Made by a program: the position numbers and the translations under genes. Shown in pieces: positions 17,346-25,639 of a stretch of 64,000 bases of DNA. Numbering within the stretch: position 1 is the stretch's first letter; every line of letters begins with the position of its first letter. This stretch comes from Ruminococcus flavefaciens AE3010 (GTDB lineage: Bacteria; Bacillota; Clostridia; Oscillospirales; Ruminococcaceae): contig NZ_JAGT01000001.1 of assembly GCF_000526795.1 (NCBI RefSeq), forward strand, positions 3,020,501 through 3,084,500. Direction: 5' to 3'. The notes beneath the pieces are model-generated. The model was given only the letters and a program-made list of their open reading frames with translations. It searched no databases and was not told the origin of the DNA.

Positions 17346-17487
17346 ACACAGAGAATGGTCCTTGAAGTTCCAATTCTCATGCAGATAGCAGAGATGCATA
17401 TCTGTAAGCCTGCGAGGGCTTTTTGAAAATCATCCTCATTGAACCGATACCGAAGTTTCAGTGTTCTTCGGTGTCGGGATTTTTTTG
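17346..17487 (+). ncRNA. Candidate small structured RNA
   Basis: An AT-rich promoter-like sequence (TATAAT at 17340-17345, weak -35) is followed by about 130 nt with hairpins and then a very strong intrinsic terminator: CCGATACCGAAG 17444-17455 with CTTCGGTGTCGG 17466-17477, then seven T residues. Inner hairpins include GAGAA..TTCTC (about 17351-17378) and CAGATA..TATCTG (about 17382-17404). No ORF with a ribosome-binding site is present. A separate promoter (17490-17518) starts after the terminator, which argues for an independent RNA rather than a leader of the ABC-F gene. The class is not recognised. Confidence 0.45.
17444..17487 (+). terminator. Strong intrinsic terminator
   Basis: A 12-bp stem with a 10-nt loop and a run of T residues ends the candidate RNA at 17346-17487. 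Confidence 0.85.
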
Positions 17488-17489
17488 TC

Positions 17490-17518
17490 TTTACAACCTT
17501 GCGGAAATATGATATAAT
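17490..17518 (+). promoter_or_regulatory. Promoter probably serving the ABC-F gene, displaced by an insertion
   Basis: TTTACA (17490-17495), a 17-bp spacer and TATAAT (17513-17518). The next rightward gene starts at 18044. The composite element 17535-18029 occupies nearly all of the space between, so the element would lie in the 5' untranslated region. Confidence 0.65.
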
Positions 17519-17534
17519 GTAAACTGTTGTGCGG

Positions 17535-18029
17535 TAAATCCAAATTTACGTTTGTAGGGGCGGATATTATCCGCCCGAAATGTAGGGGACGGCGTCTCGA
17601 CATCCCGTTTGGTAGGGACGTTTTCCGAAAAACATTAAGGGACGCCCTCTCTTGCAGGGCCCCCTAATCGGGTCCGTCCCCTCTGTCGCGCTGCGACATC
17701 TCCCCACCCCGTGGGGAGTCACCCTCTCCCGAAAACAATTCACTGGATTGTTTTCGGGATTCACCCTTGCGGTGACTCCCTATAGTATAGGGAGATGCCC
17801 GAAGGGCAGAGGGTCGTCGCTCCTGTTAGGAGCGCCTTCGTAAAGTTTCGCTGTTCTTTAAAAGCTGGGAACAGCGACCAGAGGCGCTGCCTCTGACCTT
17901 ACTGGTACGTCCCCTCTGTCGCTACGCGACATCTCCCCATCTTATGGGGAGTCACTCTGCCAAAGGAACACAGTCCCTTTGGAATCCCGTTCATATCCTC
18001 AGGAAGTTATTACGTTAAATTATGATTTA
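17535..18029 (+). repeat. Composite TIR element, copy A
   Basis: A 495-bp element with near-matching ends: TAAATCCAAATTTACG on the left and CGTTAAATTATGATTTA on the right. Inside are GTAGGGGCGG and GGGACG palindromes, GTGACTCCC modules and CCAAAGGAAC modules. Copies B (21736-22056) and C (40139-40609) have the same ends and most of the same internal order but differ by whole-module gains and losses. There is no transposase ORF. Frames of 63-65 codons that recur in the copies run over palindromes and are not credible proteins. The right end lies 14 bp before the ABC-F start codon. Confidence 0.8.
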
Positions 18030-18043
18030 CGAAGGGAGAAAAT

Positions 18044-19648
18044 ATGATAACAGTAAGTAATGTGAGCGTGCAGTTCGGCGGCTCAACACTTTTCAAAAAC
18101 GTAAACCTTAAATTCACAAACGGCAACTGCTACGGCGTTATCGGCGCCAACGGAGCAGGCAAGTCCACATTCCTCCGCGTTCTCTGCGGCGAGCTTGAAC
18201 CTGCATCGGGCGAGGTGACTATGCCAAAGGAGGAGCGCCTCAGCGTCCTCAAACAGGACCACTTCGCATACGACGAATACACAGTCCTCGATACAGTTAT
18301 TATGGGCAATGCCCGTCTTTACGAGATAATGCAGGAAAAGGACGCCCTCTACGCCAAGGAGGACTTCTCCGAGGAGGATGGCGTCAAGGCTTCTGAGCTG
18401 GAGGGCGAATTCGCAGAGCTCAACGGCTGGGAGGCAGAGTCAGACGCTTCAAAGCTCATACAGGGGCTTGGTCTCTCCGAGGATATACTCTACTCGCAGA
18501 TGGCAGGACTTTCGGGTAACGAAAAGGTAAAGGTGCTCCTTGCACAGGCTCTTTTCGGCAATCCCGACATCATACTCCTTGACGAGCCTACCAACCACCT
18601 TGATATCGACGCTGTGCGCTGGCTGGAGGAGTTCCTCTCAGAGTACTTCGGTACTGTCATCGTGGTATCCCATGACCGTCACTTTCTCAATAACGTCTGC
18701 ACCCACATCGTTGATATCGACTACAACAAGATAAAGATGTACGTCGGCAACTATGAGTTCTGGTACGAGTCCAGCCAGCTCATACAGCGCATGATAAAGC
18801 AGCAGAACAAGAAGAACGAGGAGAAAATAAAGGAGCTGAAAGACTTCATCGCCCGATTCTCCGCTAATAAATCAAAGTCCAATCAGGCTACCTCACGCCG
18901 TAAGCTCATTGAAAAGCTCACCGTTGAGGAGCTCCCTGCGTCCAGCAGAAGATATCCGTTCATCGGCTTCGATATGGACAGAGAGCTGGGCAAGGACATA
19001 TTGCAGGTGGAGGGACTTACCAAGACCGTTGACGGCGTGAAGCTGCTCAACAACGTAAGCTTCACCCTCGGCAGAACAGATAAAGTGGCTTTCGTGGGCG
19101 AGAGCGAGCAGGCTATCACCATGCTGTTCAAGATACTCATGGAGGAGGAGCAGCCCGACTCGGGAAGCTTCAAGTGGGGCGTATCTGTTACCACATCTTA
19201 TATGCCCGTGGATAACTCCGAGTACTTCAACGGCTGCGAGCTGTCCATACTTGACTGGATACGCCAGTACTCCGTAAAGGACGAGACCGAGACCTATCTC
19301 CGAGGTTTTCTGGGACGTATGCTCTTCTCGGGAGACGACGTGTACAAGCCTGTCAACGTTCTCTCGGGAGGCGAAAAGGTGAGATGCATGTTCTCACGCA
19401 TGATGCTTTTCGGCTCAAACGTGCTGGTGCTTGACCGTCCTACCAACCACCTCGACCTTGAAAGCATAACCGCTGTAAACAACAGCCTTATCAACTTCAA
19501 GGGCGTAGTGCTTCTTGCTTCTCACGATCATGAGATAATGCAGACCACAGCTAATCGTATAATCGAGATAACTCCCGACGGCTGTCTTGACAGACAGGGA
19601 ACATATGAGGAGTTCATCGACTTCAAGAAAGAGAACGGCTTATTATAA
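18044..19648 (+). CDS. ABC-F family ATPase with a degenerate second site
   Basis: A 534-residue soluble protein with two ABC domains, of the ABC-F (YbiT/YkpA-like) group that acts on ribosomes. The first domain is intact: Walker A GANGAGKST, signature LSGNEKVKV, Walker B IILLDEPTNHLD. In the second domain the Walker A position reads GESEQAITM, without the GKS/T, and Walker B reads VLVLDRPTNHLD, with Arg in place of the catalytic Glu. The signature LSGGEKVRC is kept. The second site therefore probably cannot hydrolyse ATP, as I recall for some Firmicute relatives. The linker (about residues 240-305) is rich in Lys and Glu. GGGAG precedes the ATG. Confidence 0.92.
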   Translation: MITVSNVSVQFGGSTLFKNVNLKFTNGNCYGVIGANGAGKSTFLRVLCGELEPASGEVTMPKEERLSVLKQDHFAYDEYTVLDTVIMGNARLYEIMQEKDALYAKEDFSEEDGVKASELEGEFAELNGWEAESDASKLIQGLGLSEDILYSQMAGLSGNEKVKVLLAQALFGNPDIILLDEPTNHLDIDAVRWLEEFLSEYFGTVIVVSHDRHFLNNVCTHIVDIDYNKIKMYVGNYEFWYESSQLIQRMIKQQNKKNEEKIKELKDFIARFSANKSKSNQATSRRKLIEKLTVEELPASSRRYPFIGFDMDRELGKDILQVEGLTKTVDGVKLLNNVSFTLGRTDKVAFVGESEQAITMLFKILMEEEQPDSGSFKWGVSVTTSYMPVDNSEYFNGCELSILDWIRQYSVKDETETYLRGFLGRMLFSGDDVYKPVNVLSGGEKVRCMFSRMMLFGSNVLVLDRPTNHLDLESITAVNNSLINFKGVVLLASHDHEIMQTTANRIIEITPDGCLDRQGTYEEFIDFKKENGLL

Positions 19649-19650
19649 GC

Positions 19651-19818
19651 CGTTAGCCATTAGCCGTTAGCTTGTAGGGGCGCCGTTTCGGCGCCCGTCA
19701 AATTACACACGAACTCTAAATGACAAAATGTAGGGGCTTATGCCCACATCAGCCCGTGTATGCCTTTCATAAAAAATAACATGAAACTATTGTAGGGGCG
19801 GATATTATCCGCCCGATT
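19651..19818. repeat. TTAGC units and GTAGGGG palindromes
   Basis: CCGTTAGC/CCATTAGC units are followed by three separate palindromes that share the TGTAGGGG edge but differ in stem sequence: GGCGCC-type (19673-19698), GGGCTTATGCCCACATCAGCCC-like (from 19731, imperfect) and GGGCGG-ATATTAT-CCGCCC (19791-19815). Confidence 0.7.
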
Positions 19819-19843
19819 TGTAGAAAGACGATATTAATTAACA

Positions 19844-19876
19844 AAGCCCGAAAGCATTTCGCTTTCGGGCTTTATA
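19844..19876. terminator. Bidirectional terminator between ABC-F and lipoprotein genes
   Basis: AAAGCCCGAAAGC pairs with GCTTTCGGGCTTT around a short loop. It lies between two converging genes. The same stem sequence is used as a terminator at 35351-35382. Confidence 0.8.
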
Positions 19877-19879
19877 TGT

Positions 19880-20593
19880 TTATACCAGCTTTTCTCTGCA
19901 CAGCTCTTTCCATTCGTTGTAAAACGCGCAGCTGTGAACGAGCTCCACAGCTTCCGAAGCGCTGTCGTCCTGAACGATCTTCTCGGTGCTTTGGGTGTAC
20001 TCATAAACGCGGTATATCTCGCCGCTGCATATGAGGTCTACAAAGCTGTACTCAGTCTCCAAGACCGCAGGCGCAGCCTCAGCTTCTGAGGCTGTTTTGA
20101 CATTGCAGGCACTGAAAGGGTCGGAGCTTTCAACGAGGCTGTTAAGCTTTTCAAGACTTTCACCGCTGAGAGCTTCAAAGCCTTCGGTGTCCTTGAACAG
20201 CAGGAAATCGTCGTCCTTTGTCTCGGTGAGAATGGCTTTCAGCCATCTGTCGTCGTCAAGCTCAAAGAAATTCTCATAGTCCGTTTCGCTTGTCCACAGG
20301 CGGTTAAAGCGGTCGATAGTGCCCTCTTCCTTTGAATAGAAGCCACACCAGACCGTCCCGTCCGACTGGACTATGAGGTTGGATTTTGTACTGGAATCGG
20401 TATTGTATAGTCTTTCACGATAAATGATACGGCTTTCGGCGGAGCTTGGATCGGCGCTTCCTCTGGAAGATGACAGGTCTGCGGCTTTTGGCATGGGAGC
20501 AGCAGCTGACCGTTCATCGGCGCTGACTGTTTTTCCCGAACCGCAGCCTGCAAGCAATATCGCTGATAAAGCGGCTGCTGTAAGTCGTTTCAT
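19880..20593 (-). CDS. Putative lipoprotein of unknown function
   Basis: A 237-residue protein with a short signal peptide and lipobox LLAGC near residue 17, so probably anchored outside the membrane. The mature part is acidic and rich in Ser, Asp and Glu. No domain was recognised. SDGTVWCGFYSKEEGTIDRF and the C-terminal FYNEWKELC are the most distinctive stretches. It is the last gene of a leftward group with yjbQ and cobB, 11 bp after cobB, and has GGAGGAT upstream of the ATG. Confidence 0.75.
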   Translation of the reverse strand: MKRLTAAALSAILLAGCGSGKTVSADERSAAAPMPKAADLSSSRGSADPSSAESRIIYRERLYNTDSSTKSNLIVQSDGTVWCGFYSKEEGTIDRFNRLWTSETDYENFFELDDDRWLKAILTETKDDDFLLFKDTEGFEALSGESLEKLNSLVESSDPFSACNVKTASEAEAAPAVLETEYSFVDLICSGEIYRVYEYTQSTEKIVQDDSASEAVELVHSCAFYNEWKELCREKLV

Positions 20594-20604
20594 GGGATAT
20601 CCTC

Positions 20605-21318
20605 CTAAATATGCGAGAAAACATCTCCTATCCTGTCGCAGATGAGCAGGTCTGCATTGCTGTCCATCTGAGTGGGAGACATATTGATTATAACGAGGTT
20701 ATTGCCGCGGAAGTAGCGTATCAGTCCGGCGGCAGGATATACATTAAGGGAGGTACCGCCGATTATGAGGGTATCGGCGCTGCTTATGGAGCGGACTGCT
20801 CCGTTTACGGTGTTGTCGTCAAGGGACTCCTCATAGAGGACAACATCGGGCTTGACAACGCCGCCGCATTCGCATTTTGGAACTCCCTCAGAGTCCATGA
20901 TAAAGTGAACATCGTGGAATTTACCGCATTTTGTGCAGTAATTGCGCAGAACGCTGCCGTGGAGCTCATAGACAGTTTTGCTGCCTGCTGCCTGATGCAG
21001 ACCGTCTATGTTCTGAGTTACAACGGCGGTGAGCTTGCCCTCTTTTTCAAGCTCGGCAAGCTTGATATGAGCCGCATTGGGCTTTGCGTCAAGGCAGAGC
21101 ATCTTCGCCCTGTAGAAGCGGTAGAACTCCTCGGTCTTTTTCATAAAGAACGTGTGGCTGAGGATAGTCTCGGGAGGGTAGTCCCACTGCTGACTGTAGA
21201 GACCGTCAACGCTGCGGAAATCGGGGATACCGCTTTCCGTGGAGACTCCTGCGCCGCCGAAAAAAACGATGTTTTTGGACTCGTCAACGATTTTTGCCAG
21301 CTTTTCTATATTGTCCAT
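20605..21318 (-). CDS. cobB: NAD-dependent protein deacylase (sirtuin)
   Basis: A 237-residue Sir2-family deacylase that removes acyl groups from lysine residues and consumes NAD. Motifs: FFGGAGVSTESGIPDFRS (NAD binding), TQNIDGLH, the catalytic His in ELHGSV, and a zinc ribbon CTKC...CECGG (the second pair is C-x-C). The length is normal for bacterial CobB. It starts 3 bp after the yjbQ stop, so the two are surely cotranscribed. Regulation of metabolic enzymes is the usual role. Confidence 0.95.
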   Translation of the reverse strand: MDNIEKLAKIVDESKNIVFFGGAGVSTESGIPDFRSVDGLYSQQWDYPPETILSHTFFMKKTEEFYRFYRAKMLCLDAKPNAAHIKLAELEKEGKLTAVVTQNIDGLHQAAGSKTVYELHGSVLRNYCTKCGKFHDVHFIMDSEGVPKCECGGVVKPDVVLYEESLDDNTVNGAVRSISSADTLIIGGTSLNVYPAAGLIRYFRGNNLVIINMSPTQMDSNADLLICDRIGDVFSHI

Positions 21319-21321
21319 AGC

Positions 21322-21717
21322 TCAGTCCCCCATGACCTTTACGAAGAATTTTCTTGTTCTCGGACCGTCAAATTCGCAGAAGTAGATATCCTGCCATGTG
21401 CCGAGCAGGAGCTTTCCGCCTGTGATGATAACGGTCTCGCTTGCGCCTACGGCAGAGGACTTGATATGAGCGTCGGAGTTGCCCTCAGCGTGCCTAAAGC
21501 TCTGAAGGTCGGGGAAGAATTTATCCATACCCTTGATGAAGTCGGTCTGCACATCGGGGTCGGCGTTTTCGTTAATGGTGATAGCGGCTGTGGTGTGTGG
21601 GCAGTATATGATGCATATGCCCTCGAGAACGCCGCTTTCCTTAACGGCTTCTGTTACCTCGCGTGTGATATCGACAAGTCCCTCAGCGGGAGTACTAAGC
21701 TTGAAATTGAATAACAT
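21322..21717 (-). CDS. yjbQ: YjbQ family protein (UPF0047)
   Basis: A 131-residue YjbQ/UPF0047 protein. The family signature with conserved acid and His residues is present: CPHTTAAITINENADPDV, HAEGNSDAHIKSS and GTWQDIYFCEFDGPR. Members have weak thiamine-phosphate synthase activity in vitro, and their real role is unclear. The start ATG has AAAGGAG upstream. Composite element copy B begins 18 bp before the start codon. Confidence 0.93.
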   Translation of the reverse strand: MLFNFKLSTPAEGLVDITREVTEAVKESGVLEGICIIYCPHTTAAITINENADPDVQTDFIKGMDKFFPDLQSFRHAEGNSDAHIKSSAVGASETVIITGGKLLLGTWQDIYFCEFDGPRTRKFFVKVMGD

Positions 21718-21735
21718 TTATTATAACTCCTTTCG

Positions 21736-22056
21736 TAAATCATAATTTAACGTAATAACTTCCTGAGGATATGAACGGGATTCCAAAGGGACTGTGTTCC
21801 TTTGGCAGAGTCCAGAGGCAGCGCCTCTGGTCGCTGTTCCCAGCTTTTAAAGAACAGCGAAACTTTACGAAGGCGCTCCGCAAGGGTGAATCCCGAAAAC
21901 AATCCAGTGAATTGTTTTCGGGAGAGGGACGCCCTGCAAGAGAGGGCGTCCCTTAATGTTTTTCGGAAAACGTCCCTACCAAACGGGACGTCGAGACGCC
22001 GTCCCCTACATTTCGGGCGGATAATATCCGCCCCTACAAACGTAAATTATGATTTA
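21736..22056 (-). repeat. Composite TIR element, copy B
   Basis: A 321-bp copy in reverse orientation. Ends: TAAATCATAATTTAACG at 21736 and CGTAAATTATGATTTA at 22056, a terminal inverted repeat of about 16 bp. Compared with copies A and C it lacks a GTGACTCCC...GGGTC module and a GTGACTCCCC...GGGGG module. Ten bases of its right end (22047-22056) form the last codons and the stop of nth. Confidence 0.8.
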
Positions 22057-22682
22057 TCATTGTAGTATTTGCAGAAATAATTCAGCGGACATTCCTCACA
22101 CCGCGGCTTTCGGGCATTACATATATCCCGTCCGAATTCCACTGTTCTGTGGCAGAAGTCCGAGGATACCTCGGGGGGGATCAGCTTCACAAGATCCTTT
22201 TCCACCTTTGCAGGCTCTTTATTTTTAGTCAGTCCCAATCTCCCTGTTATGCGTATGCAGTGGGTATCGGTCACCATGGCAGGCTTACCGAAAACGTCCC
22301 CAAGCATAAGGTTTGCGGTCTTTCTGCCGATACCCGACAGGGTGAGAAGCTCCTCCATAGTGTCGGGCACCTCTCCGCCGAAGTCGTTTATGAGCTGCGA
22401 AGCCATTTCCTTGAGGCTCTTTGCCTTGTTCCTGTAGAAGCCGCAGGGCTTCACGTCCTGTTCAAGCTCGGAGATTTCGGCATTTGCAAAGGCTTCAAGG
22501 GTAGGGTATTTCTTGAAAAGCGTCTCCGTGACTATATTCACGCGGGCGTCGGTACACTGGGCAGCCAGCCGCGCCGCAAACATAAGCTCATAAGGCTTTG
22601 AATAGTTCAGTGAGCAGGTCGCGTCGGGGTAGAGCTTTTCAAGCTCCTCAACGGCTAATTTTGCTATCTCTTTTTTCGTCAT
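22047..22682 (-). CDS. nth: Endonuclease III (DNA glycosylase/AP lyase)
   Basis: A 211-residue base-excision-repair enzyme that removes oxidised pyrimidines and cleaves at abasic sites. The helix-hairpin-helix LSGIGRKTA contains the catalytic Lys, the catalytic Asp is in VTDTHC, and the C-terminus holds the 4Fe-4S ligands C-x6-C-x2-C-x5-C. The last residues (Lys-Ser-stop) are read from the end of repeat copy B, so the original C-terminus may have been altered slightly. The start overlaps the upstream membrane protein gene by 4 bp (ATGA). Confidence 0.96.
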   Translation of the reverse strand: MTKKEIAKLAVEELEKLYPDATCSLNYSKPYELMFAARLAAQCTDARVNIVTETLFKKYPTLEAFANAEISELEQDVKPCGFYRNKAKSLKEMASQLINDFGGEVPDTMEELLTLSGIGRKTANLMLGDVFGKPAMVTDTHCIRITGRLGLTKNKEPAKVEKDLVKLIPPEVSSDFCHRTVEFGRDICNARKPRCEECPLNYFCKYYNDKS

Positions 22683-23038
22683 TTGGCAGTCTCCTTCAGT
22701 TTTTTCTGTTTTTCAAGGATACTGTCGTAGACCTTGTACATCTTCTGCACCGTGTTTTCGAGGAAGTAGTAGTGCTTGATGTAGAACAGCAGAAGCACAA
22801 GAACTATTGTCACAAGGGAGAGAACTGCAAGATTGACGTTGAAGATGAGTACAGCGAAGAATACAGTCAGAATGAATGCGAACAGCATAGTCACCAGAAA
22901 ATGGACTATCCTTTCATGCTGCATAAAGGCGATCTTGTCTTTATGCTCAGCCATTATCTCGCTGAGCTCCTGTTCGCTTTGGCATTTTTCAAGGCGCTCC
23001 TGAATGTATTTCATGTAGTTTGTAAGATATTCGGTCAT
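22679..23038 (-). CDS. Small membrane protein with coiled-coil ends
   Basis: A 119-residue protein. A charged helical N-terminus (about 1-40) is followed by two adjacent membrane segments (about 43-63 and 68-90) and then a basic, Lys-rich helical tail. No family was recognised. It is the first gene of the nth group, with a consensus promoter (23083-23111), and its stop overlaps the nth start. GAGGAGAG lies upstream of the ATG. Confidence 0.75.
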   Translation of the reverse strand: MTEYLTNYMKYIQERLEKCQSEQELSEIMAEHKDKIAFMQHERIVHFLVTMLFAFILTVFFAVLIFNVNLAVLSLVTIVLVLLLFYIKHYYFLENTVQKMYKVYDSILEKQKKLKETAK

Positions 23039-23082
23039 TTACTCACTCTCCTCATAGACAAAGTTGATGAAACTATAATGAA

Positions 23083-23111
23083 ATTATACACCTTTTTAGC
23101 GAAAATGTCAA
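23083..23111 (-). promoter_or_regulatory. Consensus promoter of the nth operon
   Basis: On the minus strand TTGACA (23111-23106) and TATAAT (23088-23083) are separated by 17 bp, leading into the small membrane protein gene and nth. Confidence 0.85.
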
Positions 23112-23271
23112 CAGAATGTGAGAAAATGCAAGGCGATTTTGCTTTGATTTAACTAAAGTATAATTTAAGCAAGATTTAAGTTAAATTTGAACTAAATGAC
23201 AAATAGGATTATCCCCGATTGTGCGGGTATACGAAAATTTTTACGGGGATTTAAACAATTTGTTCCTGTTC

Positions 23272-23299
23272 TTGATTTTTACTGAAATAATGGTATAAT
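23272..23299 (+). promoter_or_regulatory. Promoter of the GH26 mannanase gene
   Basis: TTGATT (23272-23277), a 16-bp spacer and TATAAT (23294-23299), 38 bp before the start codon. Confidence 0.7.
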
Positions 23300-23337
23300 T
23301 AAAGTGCAAAAAATATCAAAACAGGAGGATATTAAAC

Positions 23338-25578
23338 ATGGGAATGAAACTTTTCAAAAAATCGGGCGCAGCGCTCATGTCTGCAGCAATGCTGCTGAAC
23401 AGTGCGCTCTGCAGCACAGCCTTTGTGACTGCTGCTGATGAGCCCATAAAGTTTGAGTTCGAGGACGCTGAGATAACAGGGACTATCACAGTGGAAAAGG
23501 ACTCATCTGCCAGCGGCGGCTCTGTCCTCAAAATGACAGAGGACGGAACTATCACCGTAAAGCTCACCGTTGAGGAGGGCGGTCCCTACAAGCTCACATT
23601 CTATGCTTTCGGTATAGGTACCGATAAGCAGCAGAATCTTACTGTAAACGGCTCCTCACAGGGCGCTATCGGTATCCCTCAGGGCACTGAGTATCAGCCC
23701 GTGGAGCTCACTGCTATCCCTCTCAAAGCAGGCGAGAACACCATTGTTATCGAGAAGTCATGGGGCTGGTCACAGTTCGACTACCTCACAGCCGAGCCTA
23801 TGTCAGGCGCCAAGATAGAAGCAAAGCAGACAACTCCCTGTGACCAGCTGGCAACAGTTGAGACACAGAGCCTTATGGCTTACCTTGCTGAGAACTACGG
23901 CAAGCATATAATCTCAGGTCAGCAGGAGATATACAGCGGCGGTCCTCACGGACTTGAAACAGAGTTCAAGTACCTCAAGGACACTACAGGTCACTATCCT
24001 GCTATCCGCGGCTTTGACTACGGCAACTTCTGCTGTCCTCTCTACGGCAGTGACGACGGCTCAACAGACCGCATCATCGACTGGGTAAAGAACAAGGGCG
24101 GTATCGCTACCGCTTCCTACCACATCAACGTGCCAAAGGATTTCGCAAGCTATAAGATAGGCACAAAAATGGACTGGGCACAGTCTACATATACCGCTAA
24201 GGACACTGATTTTTCACCCTCAAAGGCTGCTACGGCAGGCACAAAGGAAAACGAATACTACCTCTCAACTCTCAAAACTCTCGCCAAGGAGTTCAACAAG
24301 CTTGAAGCCGAGGGTATCCCAGTTATCTGGAGACCTCTCCACGAAGCCGAGGGCGGCGGCGGTGAGACAGGCTCATGGTTCTGGTGGGGCAGAGAGGGCT
24401 CCGCAGCATATAAGAAGCTTTGGATATACACCTATGAGACTCTTACCAACGAGCTGAACTGCCACAACCTTATCTGGGAGTGGAACAGCTACAACTTCGG
24501 TACTTCCAAGGACTGGTACCCGGGCGACGCTTATGTTGACATAATCGGCTACGATAAGTACAGCTGCACCGACTGGACAACAGGCAGCGCAAGATACTAC
24601 CACAACGACAGCCCGTTCTCGTCCACATTCTACGGTATCATGGAGAAGTACGACAGTGCAAAGATGGTATCAATGGCAGAGAACGACAGCTTCTCGACTC
24701 CCGATAAGCTTCAGGAGGAAAAGGCAGGCTGGCTGTACTTCTGTACATGGTATGACGGCGGCTCTGACACTACAGACTTCCTGTCAAATCCCACATTCAA
24801 CACCAAGGAAGATACTATCGCAATGTATCAGAGCGAGTACTGCATAACTCTTGACGAGCTTCCCAAGGACCTCTACAAGAAGAACGGCGTAACTCCTCCC
24901 GATCCTTCAAAGACAACTACCTCCACAACTACAGCGACTACTACAGCAGACCCAAATGCTACCACAACTACAACTGCTTATAAGTTCGCTATCCAGAAGA
25001 AGACTGTAACTATCCCCGAGAAGCCAAAGCTTGCAGTTGGCAAGGAGATGCAGATAGACCTTACAGGCGCACCTAATGCTTCTATCGGCGGTGCTGTCGG
25101 CTTCGGTACAACAGCTGACGACTGGCAGAACATAGAGTGGAAGGGCAATGCCGACAAGGACGGCAAGCTCACAGTCCATGTTGACCTTAAAGAAATGCCC
25201 GATACATTCACAAGCTGTGAGGTCCAGGTATGGTGGTCAAATGTATGGAACGCTGCTACAGAAAAGGCTATCGACCAGCCCTACACCATAGACAGCTGCG
25301 AAGTACACTACCTCATGGGCGGCGCACTTGAACCCGTATGGGGCGATGCAAACGATGATAAGACAGTTGACATGAGTGACGTTGTGCTTATCATGCAGGC
25401 GCTTGCAAATCCCAACAAGTACGGACTTGAAGGCACAGAAAAGAGCCATATCACAGAGACAGGCTGGAATTTAGGCGACGTAGACCGCTCCAGCGAGGGA
25501 ATAACAGCAAATGACGCTCTCAGGATACAGGAATATCTCCTCAAGAAGATAGACAGCCTTTATCCGACAGAAAAGTAA
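23338..25578 (+). CDS. Secreted GH26 beta-mannanase with dockerin
   Basis: A 746-residue extracellular enzyme predicted to cleave beta-1,4-mannan. Signal peptide to about residue 33. A CBM35-like beta-sandwich module follows (about 36-160, FEFEDAEITG). Then comes the GH26 catalytic domain (about 170-510), with the acid/base Glu in WRPLHEAEGG (E336) and the likely nucleophile in SMAENDSF (E448). A Thr-rich linker (about 522-555), another beta-rich probable carbohydrate-binding module (about 555-680) and a type I dockerin (about 688-746) with two Ca-binding repeats (GDANDDKTVDMSDVVLIMQ and GDVDRSSEGITANDALRIQ) complete it. The dockerin implies docking to a cohesin scaffold outside the cell. CAGGAGG precedes the ATG. 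Confidence 0.93.
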   Translation: MGMKLFKKSGAALMSAAMLLNSALCSTAFVTAADEPIKFEFEDAEITGTITVEKDSSASGGSVLKMTEDGTITVKLTVEEGGPYKLTFYAFGIGTDKQQNLTVNGSSQGAIGIPQGTEYQPVELTAIPLKAGENTIVIEKSWGWSQFDYLTAEPMSGAKIEAKQTTPCDQLATVETQSLMAYLAENYGKHIISGQQEIYSGGPHGLETEFKYLKDTTGHYPAIRGFDYGNFCCPLYGSDDGSTDRIIDWVKNKGGIATASYHINVPKDFASYKIGTKMDWAQSTYTAKDTDFSPSKAATAGTKENEYYLSTLKTLAKEFNKLEAEGIPVIWRPLHEAEGGGGETGSWFWWGREGSAAYKKLWIYTYETLTNELNCHNLIWEWNSYNFGTSKDWYPGDAYVDIIGYDKYSCTDWTTGSARYYHNDSPFSSTFYGIMEKYDSAKMVSMAENDSFSTPDKLQEEKAGWLYFCTWYDGGSDTTDFLSNPTFNTKEDTIAMYQSEYCITLDELPKDLYKKNGVTPPDPSKTTTSTTTATTTADPNATTTTTAYKFAIQKKTVTIPEKPKLAVGKEMQIDLTGAPNASIGGAVGFGTTADDWQNIEWKGNADKDGKLTVHVDLKEMPDTFTSCEVQVWWSNVWNAATEKAIDQPYTIDSCEVHYLMGGALEPVWGDANDDKTVDMSDVVLIMQALANPNKYGLEGTEKSHITETGWNLGDVDRSSEGITANDALRIQEYLLKKIDSLYPTEK

Positions 25579-25587
25579 ATCATAACG

Positions 25588-25617
25588 AAAAAAGCTGCAC
25601 ATCTGTGCAGCTTTTTT
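25588..25617. terminator. Strong terminator after mannanase gene
   Basis: AAAAAAGCTGCACA pairs with TGTGCAGCTTTTTT around a 2-nt loop, with T residues following. The sequence is symmetric and would act on both strands. Confidence 0.9.
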
Positions 25618-25639
25618 AATGCGTAATTCATAATGCATA

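Noticed and set aside
17652..17843. 63-codon frame present identically in two copies of the composite element (also 40239-40430)
   Set aside because: It runs through back-to-back palindromes, is absent from copy B, and has no ribosome-binding site. Its conservation reflects the repeat DNA.
20611..21714. Open frame of 367 codons on the plus strand across cobB and yjbQ
   Set aside because: It is antisense to two clearly recognised genes, has no similarity to a known family and no ribosome-binding site. Long antisense frames are common here because of codon bias.
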